DNA from: Posidonia oceanica
Taxonomy: Eukaryota; Streptophyta; Magnoliopsida; Alismatales; Posidoniaceae
Assembly: GCA_037176725.1 (NCBI GenBank)
Contig: JAZBRS010000059.1
Location: 5,195,001-5,259,000 of the forward strand
Reading direction: 5' to 3'
DNA length: 64,000 nt
The position numbers and the translations under genes were made by a program. Of the stretch, positions 57,807 through 64,000 are shown piece after piece (position 1 is the first letter of the stretch; the number at the start of each line of letters is the position of its first letter). Under the pieces are notes generated by a model. It saw only the letters and a list, made by a program, of their open reading frames with translations, did no database searches and was not told the DNA's origin.

Positions 57807-58151
57807 ATGCTGATTTCTTCAGTTGCTACTTCTTCTTCAAGATTAAGCAACACAGCATCACATGTCTGTCCCAAGTGTGACTTGATTTGTAACATATGGA
57901 CAGCACATACTGATGCTAATCCACAGAGACGGTTCTTTCGATGTCCCAATAAGGAAGGAGGCAAGAAGTGTGGATATTTTGCTTGGGTTTATGAAGTTAG
58001 TTGTCAACCTATAGACGTAATGTACAAGTTAGACACCATGGAGATTAACATTGTGAACAAGATGAAAAAACTAGGTTGTTTAATGCTATCGTTTGGACTT
58101 CTTGTTATTTTGTTGTTGCTGGTAGTCATATGTTTATTGATTAACATGTAA
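57807..58151 (+). CDS. Small GRF zinc-finger membrane protein, 114 aa
   Basis: The ORF encodes a GRF-type zinc finger (CPKCDLICNIWTAHTDANPQ, RRFFRCP, KKCGYFAWV) at residues about 21-63. A short linker and a hydrophobic helix follow (near residues 91-113, SFGLLVILLLLVVICLL). This finger plus C-terminal helix layout is common in plant GRF proteins of unknown function. The finger family binds nucleic acid in other proteins. The frame is intact. It lies between two direct copies of the Mutator-type terminal sequence, so it may be carried by, or be a cargo of, that element. The start is the first Met in frame. Expression is not shown by the sequence. Confidence 0.65.
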   Translation: MLISSVATSSSRLSNTASHVCPKCDLICNIWTAHTDANPQRRFFRCPNKEGGKKCGYFAWVYEVSCQPIDVMYKLDTMEINIVNKMKKLGCLMLSFGLLVILLLLVVICLLINM

Positions 58152-58323
58152 CAAGCAAATGGATGATATGTACTAGCTCATTTGAATATTACTGAAAGCA
58201 AATGGATGTCATATGTTCGTTGTTATTGTGTTGTTGCAGAAATATTGATGACAATGGAACTGCAAAGATGACAATGGAACATGCAAATGGATGTCATATG
58301 TTCTTGTTGTAGAATAACATATA

Positions 58324-58500
58324 GGGTAATTTTCATATAACCCCCTAAGTTTATTCTCATTCGTTAAAAACCCCCCACCTTTTATTAGGTTTGTATTGCC
58401 CCCTTAAAGTTCTTCTACTTAATAAAAAAATCCCTGACGTTAGTTGACTGACGTTTGACCAGGGATTCCGTCCAATAAAGTGTGTTAAGCTTGGTTAATA
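58324..58500 (+). repeat. Terminal-type direct repeat, copy 3
   Basis: Nearly the same as copy 1 at 53886-54060 from GGGTAATTTTCATATAACC to GTGTGTTAA, then a T run. It is closer to copy 1 than either is to copy 2. Confidence 0.8.
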
Positions 58501-59173
58501 TTTTTTTTTTATTCATTTAAATACCCTTCGAAGCAACATCAATATTAGAAGTAAAATGCGAGACGTGTGCATTTTTGTTAAATTCTACAGGACATTTATT
58601 GATAAGTCAAGAAATTATTAAAACTCAAATAAGTTCGTTTTTGTTGTCCCAATAAAACAACTTATTTCGTCATCCTCCCCTCTTCTTTCCTCTTTTAGTT
58701 AACAATGACAATCGCATCCGAGGTGCTGAAAGTAATGTTGATGGTGGTAGTGGCTTTGATCTTATGAGCAAGAGTAATGATGACTTTAACAATGTCGTTA
58801 ATTGTTATGCTAGAAAGTAGAAACTACTCTTATCTTTCAAAAGCACTAGACAACTAAAGGCAATGTGTCCCTGTAGAAACTAAGATAGCTACATTATTGG
58901 AATATGAAATATGGAAGTCCTTGTATTTTAATACATCAATTTGAAAAACAAAAATATGCAAATAAATCCGGATGTTGGTGGGTCAATAAAATTCTCAATA
59001 AATCACATCTAAGTATGTTGGTCTATTCTTGGGAAGCTGATCTTCAAGTGCTTGACCGATCCATTGTTAACAAGTCAACCTCTTTTGCCTTGGACATTCC
59101 TTAGGAAACTTCCTTCTATTTATGCAAGACCCAATTTGATTTCACATAGAGATGATTGAATTCAATCTTGGGT
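58501..59173. other. Unassigned region before the copia remnant
   Basis: No gene recognised. Short readings such as GGSGFDLMSKSNDDFNNVV near 58740-58810 look protein-like but are broken and unplaced. Confidence 0.4.
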
Positions 59174-59426
59174 TGTTGGATGCTGGAATGAGAAGAGAGA
59201 ATAAAGTAAGCTGCAACAATGGTGAAGAACAGAGAAGAAGACTCTATAGCGTTTCATGTTGTGGTCTCTATTTATATTAAAGATTCAGCCAATTACAACA
59301 TGCCACGTAAGAGTTTACAACAACCCAAAAACAACATTACAACTACCATAACAAACCAGGTGATAACAACCTTACAACTACCATAACAAACTTACAACTA
59401 ATCAACTACTTTAATTACACTTAACA
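59174..59426 (-). repeat. 3' LTR of truncated copia, 253 bp
   Basis: On the minus strand it begins TGTTAAGTGTAATTAAAG right after the polypurine tract TTTGAGGGGGGA and ends CATCCAACA. A TATAAATAG box lies near 59267-59275. Confidence 0.7.
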
Positions 59427-59457
59427 TCCCCCCTCAAACTGTAGGTAAGGTAGAAAC

Positions 59458-59815
59458 CTACAGTTTGCTTCTAAAAGTTAAAAACGAAGATTTTGTCAGA
59501 ACTTTTGTAAGAAAGTCCGCAAGTCGCTCTTTGGTTAGGATGAAATGGACATGAAGATCTTTCTTGGAAACCTTATCACAAACAAAGTGGAAATCAATTT
59601 CCACATGTTTCATCTTGGAATGAAACACCAGGTTAGTGGTATGGTATAAAGCTCCAATATTATCACAATACAGTTGAGGAGCTTGTGACAAGAAAAGACC
59701 AAGCTCTCCGTAGAGACTTTGAATCCATGTTAACTCTGTTGTAGTATTAACCAAAGCTTTAAACTCCGATTCTGTGGAAGATCGAGCCACCGTGGATTGT
59801 TTTCTAGATGACCAC
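59458..59815 (-). pseudogene. Copia RNase H fragment
   Basis: Reads QWSSRKQSTVARSSTESEF, ELTWIQSLYGELG, LYCDNIGALY and KMKHVEIDFHFVCDKV to a stop at 59458. This is the C-terminal part of copia RNase H. It is open from 59815 but lacks everything upstream. Confidence 0.85.
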
Positions 59816-61007
59816 TGTAGATATCCCGTTTTGGCACTCCCTTTATGTTAGTATAGTCTATTGCATTAGGTCCTTCTTAGAAGCCCTTTGTCCAATCCAG
59901 GACGTCTTACTCGAGCCAAACGCCTTCTCTCCAGTTCAAAATGTCATCCCTATCTAAGCCCCAAGTGTCGGTAACTTGAATGGTCTTCATGTCTTTACCA
60001 AATTTGGAAATTGAACTAACTGAGGGTGTTGTACGTCGGATTCTCAGTGTACAACGTTGGCCGCTGGTTTTCCAGCGTCCAATGTGGCAACCCTGTCAAC
60101 CCAAAACTTTTTTTATTTGGCCAAATCCAAAATTCATTTTTTGCCTTCTTTAAAGCCTGTTGACCAGTCAAAGCAATCAAAGCTGAGTTAAACACACTTA
60201 ATGACACCTTAATTGGGGAATATTCATTTATTCTGGCAGTTATGTCTCGGAGGTCGTTATACGTTGGGACTCCCGCTTATAACGTTATACGCTGGTTTTC
60301 CAGCGTATAACACCTCTGAAACAGGAAATTCTGCTGACTTGGCCTTTGTGTCCTTTTTGTTCCTTCCTTGCTTCTATAAAAGCAAGGGTACCCCCATAGG
60401 GTTAAGGACCGGATTTTTGGAGCTCACATGGTTTTTTGGGATTAAAAAGATTTTTAGAGAGAAGTGAGGTCCTTGAGAATTGAAATAGTGAAGAGAAATT
60501 TTGAAAGGTGGAGAGTCTTTGAAAGAGCTTAAGCTTCCCTTCGTCGTTGGTGGCATCATGTCGACATGTCTTGCACTTCGTGCATAGATAAAAGGGGACT
60601 CTATTTATTGTTTTCTTTTCTTTTTCTCATACCACATATTTAATTCCATAGCATAATCAAGCATATTGAGTTCATATATTGTTGTAGCTAAGCATACATT
60701 TTCATCAGTTGCAACCGGGGGGATCAGACCCCTCGGGTACGTATTTCATTGCGTTGCTCTATTTTTCTATTTATTCTGAATAAGTTACTACACCATATTG
60801 ATCCATCTTTGCATTATTTTTGTTTGTTTTGCTAACATTTGTCATACGAGGAGGAAGAAGAAAGAAGAAGAAATTCACCAGGCACGGGCACCCTTGGGCA
60901 ACGCTGGCGTTGTCCCAAGGTAGCTGAAACCGCAACCATATCACATCTCCCCAAGGCGTCTCGAGGGCCAGCGAAAGTAAACCGAGAGTATCGATCACAC
61001 TGACTTC
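59816..61007 (+). repeat. LTR-like direct repeat, copy 1
   Basis: About 1.19 kb. Shares with copy 2 the start, a TATA box in a hairpin (60367-60388), the ACCGGGGGGATCAGACCCCT block, the GAGGAGGAAGAAG block and the end GCGAAAGTAAACCGAGAG-TATCGATCACAC. It inserted into the copia RNase H. Confidence 0.8.
60367..60388 (+). promoter_or_regulatory. TATA box inside a perfect hairpin
   Basis: CCTTGCTT, CTATAA, AAGCAAGG form an 8-bp stem around the TATA core. The same hairpin recurs in copy 2 near 61588-61608. The TATA box itself is the likely LTR promoter. Confidence 0.55.
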
Positions 61008-62260
61008 TGTAGATACCCCGTTTTGGCACTCCCTTCATGTTAGGATAGTCTCTTGCATTAAGTCGCTCTTAGAAGCCCTCCACCTATTTCTGAATCTCAT
61101 TTCAGCCAAATGTTCCTCTCAAGTCCAAAATGCTATACCTTTCTAAGCCCCAAATGTTGGCAACCTGAGTATTCTTCACGTCCTGACCAAATTTAGAAGT
61201 TAAACTGATTAAGGGTGTTGTCCGTTGGCTTCTCAGCGTACAACGTTGGCCACTGGTTTTCCAGTGGCTAACATTGGCCGCTGGCTTTCCAACGTCCAAC
61301 GTGGCAACCCAGTCAGCCAAAGCTTTCTTTATTTGGCCTAATCCAAAAATCATGTTTTTGCCTTCTTTGGAACCTATTGACTGGTCAAAGTCATCAAAGC
61401 TGAGTTTAATCACACTTAAAGACTCCTTAATTGGAGAATCTTCTCTGATCTTGGCAGTTATGCCTCGGAGGTCATTATACACGAGTTATCTCGCTTATAA
61501 CGCTATATGCTGGTTTTCCAACGTATAACACTTCTGAAACAGGAAACTCTGCTGACTTGGCATTTGTGTCCTTTTTTGTTCCTCCCTTGCTTCTATAAAA
61601 GCAAGGGTACCCCTGTTGAGTTGAAGGTCAGAATTTTGAGAGAGGAAAGAGGTGAAGAAACTTTTGGAACTCACATACTCTTGAGATTAAAAATCTTAGA
61701 GAAGTGAGGTCCTTAAGAATTGAAAGAGAGAAGAGAGTTTTTGGAAAGAAGGAGAGTCTTAGAAAAAGCTTGAGGATCCTTTTGTCGTTGTTGGCTTCAT
61801 GCCAACACAGTTTGCACATTGTGCATAGACAGAGGAGACTCTATTTCGTTCATTTCTCATTTTTTATTTCTGATATTACATGTTTAATTCCGTAGTATAA
61901 TCAAGCATTTTTATTTCAAATTCATATATTTTTAACTAGGCATACATCTCTTTTATTTGCAACCGGAGGGATCAAACCCCTCGGGTACATATCTCACCAC
62001 GTTTTCTTTACTTTCCTTTCTACTAACTCTGGATAGATTACTACACATATTGATTCATTTTTACATTGTTTTGTTTGTTTTGCTTTGCTAACGTTTGTCA
62101 TACAAGGAGGAAGAAGGAAGAAAGAGCTTACCGAGCACGGGCACCCTTGGGCATTGCTGGCGTTGTCCCAAGGTAGCTGAACTTGCAACCACACTACATC
62201 TCCCCATAGGCGTCTCGAGGGCCGGCGAAAGCGAACCGAGAGTGGCGATCACACCGATTC
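61008..62260 (+). repeat. LTR-like direct repeat, copy 2
   Basis: About 1.25 kb, clearly homologous to copy 1 along its length but with substitutions and small indels. The element's leader follows it. The true LTR end may be at 62242, just before TGGCGATCAC. Confidence 0.75.
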
Positions 62261-64000
62261 CATCACACGTGGAGTGACGGAGTCGGATACAAAGAAGGGG
62301 GACTTCAAGAAAGAGAAGATAGAGCGAGCAAAAGAGGGAGCCAAAAGAAGCCTCCTTCTTCCCCAAGCCTCCATCATCATCTTCTTCTTCTCCTCCAAAA
62401 ACCCCATATCCACAGTCTAGCGATCACGGTGGGACGGCTAAAAGTACCCCCGTGCAAGGTAAGTAACCCTTCCTTTCTTCTTCCTCCTTCATTATTGACA
62501 TTCTTAGTTTAGTTTAGTTTCTTATTTTCTCGTATGGTTTAAAGAAGCGACGAAATTCTTCGTAGTGTTTTGAGGCGTCGTGATTTTCTTTTCGTTTGTT
62601 TTCTTCGTGTCAATAACTGAAATCACCTCCCCCTTCTCTCTGGATTCTCGGACGTGAGGGTGATCTGTAAAAATTACTGTTTTTTTCTGAAAAAATACTG
62701 TCAGTACGTTATACGCGTGATCTGGCGCGTCTAACATTGGACGCTGCAATATCCGCGTCTAACGACTATTGAACAGAAACCCTTCTGTTTTAAAATTTCT
62801 TTTAGTTTTGCTTGTTATAACTGGCCCGAAGAATTGAGGTATGAGGTGATCGGCTCTGCTGTAGGGACCGGAACTTCAGTTTCTTTGGGTGCTTTGCAAA
62901 AAAAAATAATAATAAAAAAATCACATCTCTTTTGTATGACTTGCATGGCCCTCATTGGGAACTAAATTGTTTGTATCATTTCTTGGGTTATATAAGTAAC
63001 CATCTAGGTCCCAAGCACCTCTATTGGAAGGAGCTTAGAAAAGGTACTTGTATTGTCATTGTCTTTTACTAAGGGCCCTCCTTTTTCCTTGGTCTTTTGT
63101 GAAAGATAATTAGAACATCAAGCCTTGACTTGTATTCCTCCCTCCCCCTTTCGGTGGTTGGTTTATTTCTTTTATGTATGCATACGTGAGTAACCCGATC
63201 AATAACCCGATCAATCCCGAGTGCGTTGGGCTCTACCTCTACGAGGTAGGGACCTAAGTGTATTCAGGCTCCCCCTAGCATCCTCAGGACTTGAGGTAAG
63301 GGGTAGTACCAATCATATTCACCCATCTTGTGAGGAGCCTTAGAAAATCCAAAAAAAAAAGCCATACCTAAGCCTTAAGGAACCCAGAGAGCTACAACAG
63401 GTTTAAACCACTAATCTCAAAGCGAAAACCAAAATTAAAACCTTAAATCGCTGATTGAAAGTGTTGCTGTGCAGTTCTCTGAAACAGGGCATTAGCCGCT
63501 GAGCTTCCTGCATATAACATTGTACGCGGTAGATTAAGCGTCTAACGCATTCTCTGTGTGGTTGTTATATTTTAGCTCCATTGTGTGATTTGTTTGGCAG
63601 GGGAAGACATTGAAAAACCCAAAATAGTGACAGTATCAGTTAGGGGCAACTCTGTTTATTTTTACCCTTTTTTTAGGAATCTATATTAAAGTTCTTGTAA
63701 TTTCCCTTTCTTTGCACTTGTAATCCTTAAAAAAAAACAAAAAAAAAGAAGAAAAGCAAAAAAAGAGAAAAAGCAGAAAAAGAACAAAAAAAAAGAAAAG
63801 AAAGATCATCATCAAAAAAAAAAGAAAAGCAAAAAAAGCCAAAAAGAAAGAGAGTGAAAGGCTGAGAAGAAAAGAGAAGACAAGAAAAGAGTTGGAGGGA
63901 ATACAACTGGGGACGTTGAACGCCTGATATCTTGCGTCCAACGTTATACGCCTTATACTGAGACGTATTACGCCCTGAAGCCAATTCCATCTCAAAAACT
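62261..64000 (+). other. Leader-like region of the gypsy-type element
   Basis: No protein domain visible. Contains further GACGC/GCGTC and TTATACG motif copies (62705-62765, 63500-63545, 63905-63975) and an A-rich tract at 63727-63840 that creates false Phe/Leu-rich ORFs on the minus strand. Confidence 0.5.

Larger units (their letters stand above)
59174..59815 (-). mobile_element. 3' end of a truncated copia element
   Basis: A 253-bp 3' LTR and the RNase H end of pol remain. The rest is cut off at 59815 by the gypsy-type LTR that starts TGTAGATA at 59816. The left flank of the LTR is TGGGT, and its partner is not in the window. Confidence 0.75.
59816..64000 (+). mobile_element. Gypsy-type LTR element with duplicated LTR region (continues past window)
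   Basis: Two head-to-tail copies of one LTR-like sequence (59816-61007, 61008-62260) each start TGTAGATA-CCCGTTTTGGCA, and leader-like DNA follows to the window end. The start wording and a TGGCGATCAC stretch near 62243 (a possible tRNA-Arg primer site) hint at the Tat/Ogre side of Ty3/gypsy. No coding domain is visible to confirm it. Confidence 0.5.

Noticed and set aside
57284..57880. Several ORFs of 60-150 codons on both strands in the CTC-rich tract
   Set aside because: They are runs of Ser, Leu, Pro, Arg or Glu produced by trinucleotide repeats, with no domain.
53886..58500. The three similar blocks as LTRs of one retrotransposon
   Set aside because: No primer-binding site, polypurine tract or retroviral-type domain lies between them; the enclosed coding region is Mutator-type.
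63681..63995. Phe/Leu-rich ORFs on the minus strand
   Set aside because: They arise from the A-rich tract at 63727-63840.

Overview
This window is plant nuclear DNA, most likely from a eudicot. The evidence is spliced genes with GT-AG introns, a dense nested retrotransposon landscape, and an organelle-derived block with a plant mitochondrial gene (ccmFC with its group II intron). No prokaryotic feature, CRISPR array or viral replicon is visible. The species cannot be named from the sequence.

Layout. (1) 1-7781 is mitochondrial-type DNA carrying a near-intact but stop-interrupted ccmFC on the minus strand, followed by a decayed fragment of plastid atpB. (2) At about 7782 this block joins the gag gene of an old minus-strand Ty1/copia element (5' LTR at 14801-15312). 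A 229-bp hAT-type MITE and a Ty3/gypsy (Tekay-like) element have inserted into that gag. (3) The single-copy framework of the rest of the window is a tandem array of three minus-strand DUF1218 membrane-protein genes. Copy A (15835-15930) has only exon 1 in view. Copy B (20379-35041) and copy C (38163-53738) each have three exons that join into open frames of 207 and 221 codons. (4) The introns of B and C are swollen by retrotransposons. Intron 2 of B holds two short-LTR copia elements in opposite orientations, and intron 1 of B holds a TRIM and a SINE. Intron 1 of C holds a 12.6-kb nest: a Tork/Tnt1-like copia invaded by a long gypsy-type solo LTR, which was itself invaded by a hAT MITE and a decayed autonomous-type hAT. 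(5) An LRR receptor-kinase pseudogene fragment lies between A and B, and another tRNA-derived SINE lies between B and C. (6) Beyond gene C, 53.9-58.5 kb is a Mutator-like transposase relic plus a small GRF zinc-finger membrane-protein ORF, bounded by three direct copies of one terminal sequence. (7) From 59.2 kb to the end come a truncated copia 3' end and a gypsy-type element whose 5' LTR region is duplicated head to tail.

The host genes probably act at the plasma membrane or endomembranes; DUF1218 proteins are linked in the literature to secondary wall and lignin traits. The remainder is a stratified record of insertions, many of which can be ordered because target-site duplications are preserved and the interrupted protein reads through once one copy is removed.

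The signal I find hardest to explain from standard annotation is that several unrelated LTR elements here carry arrays of short CpG-containing palindromes or inverted pairs in LTR or leader DNA (GGACGTCC, GGTCGACC, GACGC/GCGTC types). Almost all readable nonsense codons in the retroelements are also C-to-T or G-to-A changes.
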